From contig DATHVI010000182.1 of NCBI GenBank assembly GCA_035461385.1, positions 1 to 20,241 of the forward strand: 20,241 bases of DNA, read 5' to 3'. The position numbers and the translations under genes were made by a program. Within the stretch, counting starts at the first letter, position 1, and the number at the start of each line of letters is the position of its first letter. Positions 1 to 5,933 of this stretch are shown piece by piece. This stretch comes from DATHVI01 sp035461385. Its GTDB lineage: Bacteria; Actinomycetota; Thermoleophilia; Solirubrobacterales; 70-9. Below the pieces are notes generated by a model. That model made no database searches and had not been told where the DNA came from. It saw only the letters and a list, made by a program, of their open reading frames with translations.

Positions 1-2
1 AG

Positions 3-365
3 CGGATCCTCGGCGACATCGTGACGATGGGCAAGCAGGCCGGCGCCCTCGTCTCACAGGCGAAGCGGGCGTTCTCCGAGCGCAACGTCGAGCTCGCCCG
101 CGACCTCGTCCGCCAGGACGACGTGGTCGACGACCTGAACCGCGAGATCTTCCAGATCGCGCTCGAGATCGGCGATGACCACGATCGTCGCGAGTGGGCG
201 ATGACGATGATCCTCGTCGCCCGGGCGATCGAGCGGATCGGGGACAACGCCGTCGACATCGGCGAGCAGGTCGCGTTCGTCGTCACCGGCCTGTTCCGCG
301 AGTTCGAGGACTCCTCGCACCCAGGTGAGCCGGTGGTGACCCCGGGCGACGCCACCGCGCGCTGA
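3..365 (+). CDS. phoU: PhoU phosphate-signalling protein, 3' part only
   Basis: The 5' end lies outside the window; the reading frame is open from base 3 to the TGA at 363-365, giving about 120 residues. The sequence matches the C-terminal three-helix bundle of PhoU: an acidic helix (roughly VELARDLVRQDDVVDDL) is followed by the signature ERIGDNAVDIGEQV, whose acidic residues bind metal clusters in the family. PhoU is a cytoplasmic negative regulator that links the Pst phosphate transporter to the PhoR/PhoP two-component system and influences polyphosphate levels. Its position beside ppx/gppA, CHAD and ppk genes fits that role. It is followed after 21 bp by a small membrane-protein gene on the same strand. 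The family assignment is secure; whether pst genes lie upstream cannot be seen. Confidence 0.93.
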   Translation, partial: RILGDIVTMGKQAGALVSQAKRAFSERNVELARDLVRQDDVVDDLNREIFQIALEIGDDHDRREWAMTMILVARAIERIGDNAVDIGEQVAFVVTGLFREFEDSSHPGEPVVTPGDATAR

Positions 366-386
366 TCCTCGGCCGCCTCGCCGGCG

Positions 387-620
387 ATGAGCGCGATCGT
401 CGACGGCTCGGGCGCGGAAGCGATCGGGCTCGCGGCCGGCGGCGGCCTCGGCATCCTGCTGCTGGCGTCGATCACCGTTCGCGCATGGGCCGAAGCCGAT
501 GTCGCCCGCGTCGACGGGAAGAGGCTTCAGGCCGTCGCTTGGACCGCGATCGCGCTCGCCGCCGCCGCCTCGGCGCTCGCCGCGATCGCAATCGCCTTGG
601 TGCTGATGGCGACCGCCTAG
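387..620 (+). CDS. small two-helix membrane protein, unknown function
   Basis: This 77-residue ORF has two hydrophobic stretches (about residues 14-32 and 48-75, alanine/isoleucine/leucine rich). Between them is a charged loop (AEADVARVDGKR), as in a hairpin membrane protein. It starts 21 bp after the phoU stop with no clear Shine-Dalgarno, so it may be translated by reinitiation. I do not recognise a family. Its TAG stop spans the left junction of an IS630-type insertion: TA is the target dinucleotide and G is the first base of the element. Removing the element and one TA would leave TA followed by the native G at 1781, so the stop is TAG either way and the protein is unchanged. The gene is supported by hydrophobic pattern and spacing only. 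Confidence 0.5.
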   Translation: MSAIVDGSGAEAIGLAAGGGLGILLLASITVRAWAEADVARVDGKRLQAVAWTAIALAAAASALAAIAIALVLMATA

Positions 621-646
621 TCACCTGAGTCGTTAGTCCGCAGGCA
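620..646 (+). repeat. IS630 left terminal inverted repeat
   Basis: Reading inward from the left TA, the end begins GTCACCTGAGTC, then five unmatched bases, then TCCGC, one mismatch, and GGCA. Compared with the reverse complement of 1752-1778, 12 outer bases and 9 of the 10 inner bases match. Confidence 0.85.
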
Positions 647-700
647 CAGGCGATCCGGCGTCGAAGTCGTCGTCAAGAAAGGCGACGATTGGAGGCGGTC

Positions 701-1781
701 ATGCCGGTTCGTGCGGAAGTCGTGCTCACTGACGAAGAGCGAGAGGTGCTGGAGCGATGGGCGCGGCGCCCGATGAGCTCGCAGGCGCTGGCGCTGCGCT
801 GCCGGATCGTTCTCGCCGCAGCCGACGGGGAACAAAGCAAGGAGATCGCGGCCCGACTGGGTTGCAACAAGGGGACGGTCGGCAAGTGGCGCGGCCGCTT
901 CGCGCGCCGCGGCCTCGACGGGCTGCACGACGAGCCGCGCCCCGGTCGGCCGCGCAAGATCGGCGATGACGACGTCGAGCGGGTGATCGTCAAGACGCTC
1001 GAGGAGCAGCCCCCCAACTCAACCCACTGGTCGACCCGCTCGATGGCGGCCGCCACGGGAATGAGCCAGACCGCGGTCAGCCGCATCTGGCGTGCCTTCG
1101 GGCTCAAGCCCCACCAGACCGAGGCCTTCAAGCTCTCGCCCGACCCGCAGTTCATCGACAAGGTCCGCGACATCGTCGGGCTCTACCTCAACCCGCCCGA
1201 CGCCGCGGTCGTCCTCTGCGTCGACGAGAAGTCCCAGATCCAGGCGCTCGACCGCTCGGCGCCAGTGCTCCCGTTGATGCCGGGGGTGCCGGAGCGCCGC
1301 ACCCACGACTACGTGCGCCACGGCACCACCAACCTCTACGCGGCGCTCGACGTCGCCTCCGGACAGGTGATCGCCGACACCCCCCCCGCGGCACCGAGCC
1401 GAGGAGTTTCGGCGCTTCCTCAACCTGATCGAGAAGTCGGTGCCCGAGCGCCTCGACGTCCACGTCGTCCTCGACAACTCCTCGACCCACAAGACCCCGG
1501 CGATCCAGCGCTGGCTGCAGCGCCACCCGCGCTTCACGCTGCACTTCACGCCCACCTACAGCTCGTGGCTCAACCTGGTCGAGCGCTGGTTCGCCGAGCT
1601 GACCACCAAATGGCTCCAACGCTCGGCCCACCGCTCGGTCCCAGACCTGGTCGCATCCATCAGCGCCTGGACGACCAACTGGAACCAGGACCCCAAGCCC
1701 TACGTCTGGCACAGGACCGCCGACGAGATCCTCGACGGCCTCGCCTCCTACTGCCAGCGGATCTCTGACTCAGGTGACTAG
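701..1781 (+). pseudogene. IS630 transposase, interrupted by a +1 frameshift
   Basis: The ATG at 701 follows GGAGG (691-695) by 5 nt, so it is preferred over the TTG at 689. The N-terminus holds helix-turn-helix DNA-binding segments (KEIAARLGCNKGTVGKW) and a GRPR linker. The catalytic DDE residues lie in VDEKSQIQALDR, LDNSSTHKT and SSWLNLVERWF. The first is in the starting frame, the other two in the +1 frame, which ends in SDSGD and the TAG at 1779-1781. The break maps to a run of eight C (1380-1387): one base fewer would restore VIADT-PPRHRAEEFRRFL. This may be an inactivating mutation, a homopolymer sequencing error, or recoding at CCC codons. Some IS630 elements do use frameshifting, but usually -1 on A-rich slip sites, so I favour inactivation or error. 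Confidence 0.85.
1752..1778 (-). repeat. IS630 right terminal inverted repeat
   Basis: On the minus strand this end reads GTCACCTGAGTC, five unmatched bases, TCCGC, one mismatch and GGCA, mirroring the left end. On the plus strand the last transposase codons (SDSGD) are encoded within it, and the transposase stop codon TAG is formed by the flanking TA plus the native G at 1781. Confidence 0.85.
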
Positions 1782-1784
1782 CCG

Positions 1785-2207
1785 CTAGCGCACTTCCGGA
1801 ACGAGCTCGTCGACCAGCGACCGCACGCGGGTTGCGATCTCATCGCGGATCCGACGTACGCCTTCGAGGTCGGTCTCGCTCGGGTCGTCGAGCTCCCAGT
1901 CCTGGTAGCGCTTGCCCGGGTAGATCGGGCAGGCGTCGCCGCAACCCATGGTGATCACGACGTCGGCCGCGCGCACGGCGTCGTCGGTGATCGGCTTCGG
2001 GAACTCCTTCGAGATGTCGATGCCGACCTCGTCCATCGCCGCGATCACATCGGGGTTGACCTCGTCGGCGGGCGCGCTGCCGGCCGAGCGGACGCGGACG
2101 CGGCCGTCGACGTAGCTGTCGAGCATGGCCGCCGCCATCTGGCTGCGCCCGGCGTTGTGGACACAGACGAACAGCACCTCGGGGATGTCGGCGGTCGGCT
2201 CGTTCAC
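1785..2207 (-). CDS. ArsC-like / low-molecular-weight phosphatase-fold arsenate reductase
   Basis: This 140-residue protein has the C-x5-R phosphate-binding loop CVHNAGR (Cys15, Arg21) near its N-terminus and a DWELDDP segment (around 103-109) carrying the general-acid aspartates. Between them is MGCGDACP with Cys89 and Cys93. The short CxxxC pair resembles actinobacterial ArsC enzymes that work with mycothiol/mycoredoxin rather than the longer Cys spacing of thioredoxin-coupled Staphylococcus ArsC. It would reduce arsenate to arsenite in the cytoplasm; dephosphorylation of a protein is an alternative. I chose the GTG at 2207 because the conserved part begins about 8 residues later and the upstream extension is arginine-rich and overlaps the neighbouring gene. 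That neighbour, on the same strand, ends 25 bp upstream, suggesting a two-gene operon. No arsR or arsB is visible. Confidence 0.85.
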   Translation of the reverse strand: MNEPTADIPEVLFVCVHNAGRSQMAAAMLDSYVDGRVRVRSAGSAPADEVNPDVIAAMDEVGIDISKEFPKPITDDAVRAADVVITMGCGDACPIYPGKRYQDWELDDPSETDLEGVRRIRDEIATRVRSLVDELVPEVR

Positions 2208-2232
2208 CTCGTCTCGACGATACCGGCGGCAC

Positions 2233-3156
2233 TCAGCGGGAGCCGAGTAGCGACGCCGCCCGCGCCGCGAGCGCCGATGCACGCGGCCGGTACGGCGGGT
2301 GGACCTCGAGCACGAGCGGCGCCCGGTGGCCGGCGAGGAGCGGCGCGAGCCGGTCCCACGGAGCCGTTCCCCGCCCCGGGGGCAGGTGGAGGTCGAGGCG
2401 CAGCGGGTCGACGCCGCGCTCGGCTTCGGGCCGGCGCCGGCGCCGGGCGCCGAGGTTGTCGTGGACGTGGAAGACCGAGACCGAGTCGAGCACCGGCTCG
2501 ATCAGGCGTTCGACCGAGGTGTGGCGGAGGTCGGCGGTGACGTGGGCGTGGCCGATATCGGCGCAGAGGCGGATTCCCGCCGAGCCGATCCGCCGCGCGA
2601 GGTCGCGGAGCGTCGCCGGCGTCGCCGAGAGCAGCTCGGACCCGGGGTAGAGCGGGCACAGGTTCTCGATCGCGATCGTCAGCTCGAGCCGCTCGGCGAC
2701 GGCGGCGAGTGCGACGAGCGCCCGGGCCTCGAATCGCTGCGCGTCGCCGCTACGCGGCGCGTCGGGGAGCGCGAGCGCGTGGTAGACGACCTGGGAGGCG
2801 CCGACCTCGGCGGCGTACGAGAGCAGGCCCTCGAGCGCCCGATCTCCGGCTGGGGTCCCGGCGCGGAGATCGCCGGGGGCGTGGATCAGGGCTTCGAGGC
2901 CGGTGGTCTCGAGCGCCGCCCGGGCCGCGCGGCTGTGCGCGGTGCACAGGCGTGGGTCGCGGAGCACCGAGGCCGGGGGCGAGTGGAGCTGGACCCAGGC
3001 GAAGCCGGCGGCTTCGTACGACTTCAGCAGCGGCGCGGAGGCCCACCACTGGTTGGGGACGCTGAGCCCGAGCCGGCCATCGAGACGTCCGCGAATCGAG
3101 CCGGGCGCGGTCTCGGGCGCGGTCGCCTCGCGGGTCGGAGCTTCGCTCGCCGGCAT
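2233..3156 (-). CDS. sugar phosphate isomerase/epimerase-like TIM-barrel protein
   Basis: The 307-residue product begins at the ATG read from 3156, where similarity to the AP-endonuclease-2/xylose-isomerase-like TIM barrel starts (RLGLSVPNQWWASAPLLKSYEAAGF). Metal-site features typical of the fold are visible in order: IENLCPL (Glu), CADIGHAH (Asp and His), FHVHDN and LEVHP near the end. Members of this superfamily isomerise or epimerise sugars or inositols, or cleave DNA at abasic sites; the substrate cannot be read from sequence. The C-terminal third is unusually arginine and proline rich (GARRRRRPEAE). It is probably co-transcribed with the arsC-like gene 25 bp downstream. A PHO-box-like array starts 34 bp upstream of its ATG, with GTTCAC-type units reading in the direction of this gene. 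Confidence 0.75.
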   Translation of the reverse strand: MPASEAPTREATAPETAPGSIRGRLDGRLGLSVPNQWWASAPLLKSYEAAGFAWVQLHSPPASVLRDPRLCTAHSRAARAALETTGLEALIHAPGDLRAGTPAGDRALEGLLSYAAEVGASQVVYHALALPDAPRSGDAQRFEARALVALAAVAERLELTIAIENLCPLYPGSELLSATPATLRDLARRIGSAGIRLCADIGHAHVTADLRHTSVERLIEPVLDSVSVFHVHDNLGARRRRRPEAERGVDPLRLDLHLPPGRGTAPWDRLAPLLAGHRAPLVLEVHPPYRPRASALAARAASLLGSR

Positions 3157-3189
3157 CGACCCCAACGTTGGCCGCTGTACCCGGGGAAC

Positions 3190-3233
3190 TCGTGAACGAT
3201 CTGTCAACCACCTGTGAAGTGGCTGTGACCGAA
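3190..3233. promoter_or_regulatory. PHO-box-like array, four 11-nt direct repeats
   Basis: Four consecutive 11-nt units run 3190-3200, 3201-3211, 3212-3222 and 3223-3233. On the plus strand they contain GTGAAC, GTCAAC, GTGAAG and GTGACC at exact 11-nt spacing; on the minus strand they begin GGTCAC, CTTCAC, GTTGAC and GTTCAC. PhoP/PhoB-type regulators bind tandem 11-nt repeats (GTTCA-type in Streptomyces, TGTCA-type in E. coli). The array lies between the TIM-barrel gene (minus) and ppx/gppA (plus), so it could serve either or both. The minus-strand reading matches GTTCA better, and GGTACAGC (about 3181-3174) is a possible -10 for the minus-strand gene. Confidence 0.65.
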
Positions 3234-3281
3234 GGCCGAAATTCGCTTGCCCATCCGCCGTTTGTGCCAACATCGGCGGCG

Positions 3282-4190
3282 GTGCTGTGCGCGGCGATCG
3301 ACATCGGATCGAACACGACCCGCGTCCTCCTCGCGGAGCCACAGGAGGGCCAGCTCCGCAAGGTGATGGAGCAGCGCGCCTACACGCGCATCGACAGATC
3401 GTCGAAGCGCAAGGGGAAGATCAAGGCGGAGAAGATCGCCGAGCTCGCTGAAGTCGTCGCGACCCAGGTCCGCCTCGCCCAGGAGCTCGGCGCCGAGGCG
3501 ACCCGAATCGTCGCCACCGCCGCGATCCGCGAGGCGAAGAACACCGACGAGATCGTCGCCGAGATCAGCCGCGCCTGCGGGTCGGAGGTCGACGTCCTCA
3601 GCGAGGAGGAGGAGGGGCGGCTCGCGTTCATCGGTGCGACGAAGACGCTCGGCCATCCGGTCAGCGGCGACATCGGCGTCGTCGACGTCGGCGGCGGCTC
3701 GTCCGAGATCGTGATCGGGTCGATCGAGGAGGGCGTGCGATCGGTGCGCTCGTTCAAGATCGGCTCCGGCAGCCTCGCCGACGAGTTCCTCGTAAACGAC
3801 CCGCCCTCGGCGGCCGAGATCCGCGCCCTGCGCGACTGCATCGCCGACTTCTTCGACGGGATCGAGGTCGAGCGCCCGGCGCAGGCGGTGGCGGTCGGCG
3901 GCAGCGCCACGTCGCTGCGGTCGCTGGTTGGCTCGCTGCTCGAGTACGAGACGCTCGAGCGCGGCGTCCGCGTCCTCAGCGGCGACCCGATCACCGACGT
4001 CGCCCGCCGGTTCGAGCTCGACCCGCGCCGGGTGAAGATCCTCCCGGCCGGCGTCCTGCTGCTGGAGAAGCTCTCCGAGCTCCTCGGACAGCCGCTCCAG
4101 ATCGGAAAGGGCGGCCTCCGCGAGGGCATCATCCTCGACCTCCTCAACGGCAGCGCCGACGACACCCGCCACGAAGCCCTCGCGGCGTAG
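3282..4190 (+). CDS. ppx: exopolyphosphatase / guanosine pentaphosphate phosphatase family
   Basis: The 302-residue product has the ASKHA ATPase-fold signatures of Ppx/GppA: AAIDIGSNTTRVLL at the N-terminus, ATAAIREAKN, the catalytic-glutamate segment VLSEEEEGRLAF, the second phosphate loop VVDVGGGSSEIVIG and the adenosine-type motif AVGGSATSL. It hydrolyses terminal phosphates from polyphosphate and possibly pppGpp. It is the short form without the C-terminal HD-like domains of E. coli Ppx, as in actinobacterial Ppx1/Ppx2. I chose the GTG at 3282, three codons before the conserved AIDIGSNT; a GTG at 3264 is possible. Starting at 3168 would put the PHO-box-like array inside the coding region and is unlikely. 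Context with phoU, CHAD proteins and ppk supports a polyphosphate role. Confidence 0.9.
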   Translation: MLCAAIDIGSNTTRVLLAEPQEGQLRKVMEQRAYTRIDRSSKRKGKIKAEKIAELAEVVATQVRLAQELGAEATRIVATAAIREAKNTDEIVAEISRACGSEVDVLSEEEEGRLAFIGATKTLGHPVSGDIGVVDVGGGSSEIVIGSIEEGVRSVRSFKIGSGSLADEFLVNDPPSAAEIRALRDCIADFFDGIEVERPAQAVAVGGSATSLRSLVGSLLEYETLERGVRVLSGDPITDVARRFELDPRRVKILPAGVLLLEKLSELLGQPLQIGKGGLREGIILDLLNGSADDTRHEALAA

Positions 4191-4411
4191 GGCGCGGGGC
4201 GCGGTCGGCCGCGGCGGCTGCGGCGATCCCCCGTGGCCGCGGGTGTGGCCGGGAGCGCCTCAAGCAGTAACAGGGAGGGTGGATCAGTCGTGGGCCGCAA
4301 GCCTCCGGCGCCACCCGGCGACGCCGACGGGCGTGGCCTGGCCGGAACTCGCCCATATGGGTGTCGTCAATCCCCATCTCGTGCCGTCCGCACTCTGCGA
4401 ATACGCCCATT

Positions 4412-4430
4412 GACGTTGGATGACAACGTC
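4412..4430. repeat. perfect inverted repeat in non-coding stretch
   Basis: Arms GACGTTG and CAACGTC are separated by 5 nt (GATGA). Another inverted repeat begins one base after it. The pair could be stem-loops of a small RNA or a protein-binding site. Confidence 0.5.
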
Positions 4431-4431
4431 G

Positions 4432-4471
4432 ATCCCCCATTCGTCGCATCCGACGCTCGCGGTTGGGGGAT
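4432..4471. repeat. 8-bp inverted repeat, 24-nt spacer
   Basis: Arm ATCCCCCA (4432-4439) pairs with TGGGGGAT (4464-4471). It is adjacent to the hairpin at 4412-4430. Function unknown. Confidence 0.4.
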
Positions 4472-4644
4472 TCACGACCTCCGTAGCCCATCCGAGCGAC
4501 TCAAACCCTCCGAAAGACCGCCGCGTTCCGCTCCCCTACCTGTAAATCAACGGCTGAAACGCCACCAAACGCAGCACGCCAGCCCGACCACCCGTCGTCA
4601 GCCAGAGCCCCGGGTCCGAACCCCGATTGACCCCGGATCACCGT

Positions 4645-4650
4645 TACCCT
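4645..4650 (+). promoter_or_regulatory. candidate -10 box for CHAD operon
   Basis: The hexamer TACCCT fits the actinobacterial TAnnnT pattern and ends 8 nt before the repeated leader element, which would put the transcription start at or near its first base. TTGACC at 4627-4632 is too close (12 nt) to be a normal -35. Confidence 0.4.
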
Positions 4651-4658
4651 CCGGGGTG

Positions 4659-4721
4659 TTGGGCCGAGACACAGAGTGTCTCGGCAGTCGCAGTAAGGCG
4701 GCAAAGCCGCCGCAGGAGATT
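4659..4721 (+). repeat. two-hairpin Shine-Dalgarno leader element, copy 1
   Basis: The copy starts with a 27-nt block (4659-4685) identical in all three copies of this window. It contains a perfect 10-bp stem, GCCGAGACAC (4663-4672) with GTGTCTCGGC (4676-4685), and an AGA loop. After an 11-nt linker comes a second hairpin, GGCGGC (4697-4702), loop AAA, GCCGCC (4706-4711). AGGAG follows at 4714-4718, and the ATG of the CHAD gene is 4 nt further on (4723). The element therefore supplies the whole probable 5' leader and ribosome-binding site. I do not recognise it as a described RNA family. Confidence 0.85.
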
Positions 4722-4722
4722 G

Positions 4723-5208
4723 ATGGCCCGGGCGCGCCCGATCGACGGCCTCAGCGAGGAGCTTGCATATGCCGCGGCTGCGGCGAAGGTGGTCGCCGTC
4801 CGCGGGCGCGAGCTGACTGAGCACGCGGCCGGGGTCCTCGATACCTCGGACATCGAGCGGGTCCACGACATGCGGGTCGCGACCAGGCGCCTGCGGGCGG
4901 CGCTCGAGGTGTTCGAAGCGTGCTTTCCCCGCAAGCGCTTCCGGGCGACGCTGAAGGAGGTCAAGCGGCTCGCCGACGCACTCGGGGAGCGGCGCGACCG
5001 CGACGTCCACATCGCCGCGATGGAGCAGGTGGCGGTGGCGATGAGCGCTCCCGACCGGCCGGGGATCGAGAGCCTGATCGGGCGCCTGCGCGCCGAGCAG
5101 GCGGACGCGAACGACGCCCTCGCCGCGTTCGTCGCCCCGGAGCGGCTGGCGGCACTCGGCGAGCAGCTCGACGACCTCGTCCGGGCGGCGCAGGAGGCGG
5201 CGCGGTGA
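4723..5208 (+). CDS. CHAD domain protein, N-terminal half
   Basis: This 161-residue protein starts at the ATG 4 nt after AGGAG of the repeated leader. It shows the first half of a CHAD domain: the conserved histidine and basic helix HDMRVATRRLRAALEVF (about residues 48-64) and the helix ending ADALGERRDRDVHI. CHAD domains are conserved-histidine alpha-helical bundles that bind inorganic polyphosphate through the basic face; many occur next to polyphosphate genes. A complete domain is about 280 residues with two internal repeats, and the second repeat is here encoded by the next gene. The stop TGA overlaps the next start (GTGA at 5205-5208), so the halves are probably translationally coupled and may assemble as two chains. 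A lost fusion is the alternative. Confidence 0.88.
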   Translation: MARARPIDGLSEELAYAAAAAKVVAVRGRELTEHAAGVLDTSDIERVHDMRVATRRLRAALEVFEACFPRKRFRATLKEVKRLADALGERRDRDVHIAAMEQVAVAMSAPDRPGIESLIGRLRAEQADANDALAAFVAPERLAALGEQLDDLVRAAQEAAR

Positions 5209-5933
5209 AGGCGCGGCGGGTGAAGAAGCTCGACCCGGCGGGGCCGCTGGTCGAGAACGCGGCGCGGATCATCAAGACCCGGGTCGACGAGCTGCGATCG
5301 TTCGCCCCCGCAGCGCTCGAGCCGGCGGCCGAGCGCGAGCAGCACGACATGCGGATCGCCGCGAAGCGGCTCCGCTATGTGCTCGAGGCGACGGAGGAGC
5401 TCTTCGGCAGGCCGGCGAAGACGGCGCGGCGGCGGGCCCGCGATCTCCAGGAGATCCTCGGCGAAGTCCACGACTGCGACGTGATGCTGCCGCGGGTCGA
5501 CACGCACCGCGCGGAGCTGCGCGCACGCGATGTCGCCGCGGTTCGCGGGCGAGCCGCCGGCGCCGCCGACCTCGACCCCCAGCTCGCCTCGCGCGCGCCC
5601 CGGCGCACCGCCTACCGCGGCCTCGAGACCCTCGCCGTCTACCTCGCGGCTCGCCGCCGGGTGCTGTTCGAGCGCTTCGTCGGCTTCTGGGCCGAGCAGG
5701 AGAGCGCCGGGACCTGGGAGCGACTCGAGCGCGCGGCGGACCGAAAGCTCCGCGAGGCGCGCGAGCGCCGACGCGCCGCCGAACGCGCGGCTGAGGCCCA
5801 GCGGCGCCTCGCCGAGGCCGAGCGGGCCGAGCGCGAGGCGGCGGACCGGGCCCGCCAGGCCGCCGCCCAGCTCGCCGAGGCCCGCCGCGCGCAGGACGGG
5901 TCCACCGACCCTATCCCGTCTCGCGAAGCCTGA
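5205..5933 (+). CDS. CHAD domain protein, C-terminal half with charged coiled-coil tail
   Basis: The GTG start at 5205 overlaps the preceding stop, giving a 242-residue product. It begins with a basic stretch (KARRVKKLDPAGPL) and carries the second CHAD repeat: HDMRIAAKRLRYVLEATEELF and LQEILGEVHDCDVM. These correspond to the C-terminal half of single-chain CHAD proteins. Residues from about 165 to 233 are rich in Arg, Glu and Ala (for example RRAAERAAEAQRRLAEAE) and should form a long helix or coiled coil, which could hold the two halves together. The last 23 bp (5911-5933) overlap the convergent GH31 gene. The frame is open upstream to 4920, so frameshift fusion with the first half is formally possible, but the GTGA junction argues for coupling. 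Confidence 0.85.
   Translation: MKARRVKKLDPAGPLVENAARIIKTRVDELRSFAPAALEPAAEREQHDMRIAAKRLRYVLEATEELFGRPAKTARRRARDLQEILGEVHDCDVMLPRVDTHRAELRARDVAAVRGRAAGAADLDPQLASRAPRRTAYRGLETLAVYLAARRRVLFERFVGFWAEQESAGTWERLERAADRKLREARERRRAAERAAEAQRRLAEAERAEREAADRARQAAAQLAEARRAQDGSTDPIPSREA

Larger units (their letters stand above)
620..1778 (+). mobile_element. IS630-family insertion sequence, about 1.16 kb
   Basis: The element is bounded by imperfect terminal inverted repeats and flanked by TA on both sides (618-619 and 1779-1780). TA is the target duplication expected of the IS630/Tc1 group. Removing the element and one TA joins the sequence ...GACCGCC-TA-GCCGCTAG..., which places the insertion between the convergent ends of the 77-residue gene and the arsC-like gene, about 6 nt apart originally. 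It carries one transposase gene, split by a frameshift. Length, TA target, inverted repeats and a DDE transposase all agree with IS630. Confidence 0.9.
4191..4658. other. 468-bp non-coding stretch with inverted repeats
   Basis: No convincing gene is present on either strand. Base composition is visibly less GC-rich in the second half, and codon-position GC bias is lost. It holds a 10-bp palindrome CCCATATGGG (4352-4361), a perfect 7-bp hairpin (4412-4430) and directly after it an 8-bp inverted repeat ATCCCCCA/TGGGGGAT (4432-4439 and 4464-4471). I found no tRNA or known riboswitch. It could hold a small RNA, a regulatory region or a decayed insertion. Confidence 0.45.

Noticed and set aside
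3168..3281. N-terminal extension of Ppx from the ATG at 3168
   Set aside because: It would place the PHO-box-like repeats in coding sequence, and the conserved Ppx N-terminus starts at about 3291.
4144..4491. Minus-strand frame with many Arg and Cys residues in the same stretch
   Set aside because: No recognisable domain; it overlaps the ppx end and looks like a random open frame.
4600..4640. tRNA T-loop-like GGGTCCGAACCCC in the non-coding stretch
   Set aside because: No acceptor stem, anticodon arm or CCA-compatible end could be drawn around it.
4659..4685. Conserved peptide GRDTECLG encoded by the leader repeat
   Set aside because: The frame relative to the downstream gene differs between copies (out of frame at CHAD and copy 2, in frame only at copy 3), so conservation acts on nucleic acid, not on a peptide.
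4233..4820. 195-codon plus-strand frame spanning the non-coding stretch and first leader element
   Set aside because: No family resemblance, no Shine-Dalgarno, composition unlike the neighbouring genes, and it runs through the leader hairpins into the CHAD gene in the wrong frame.
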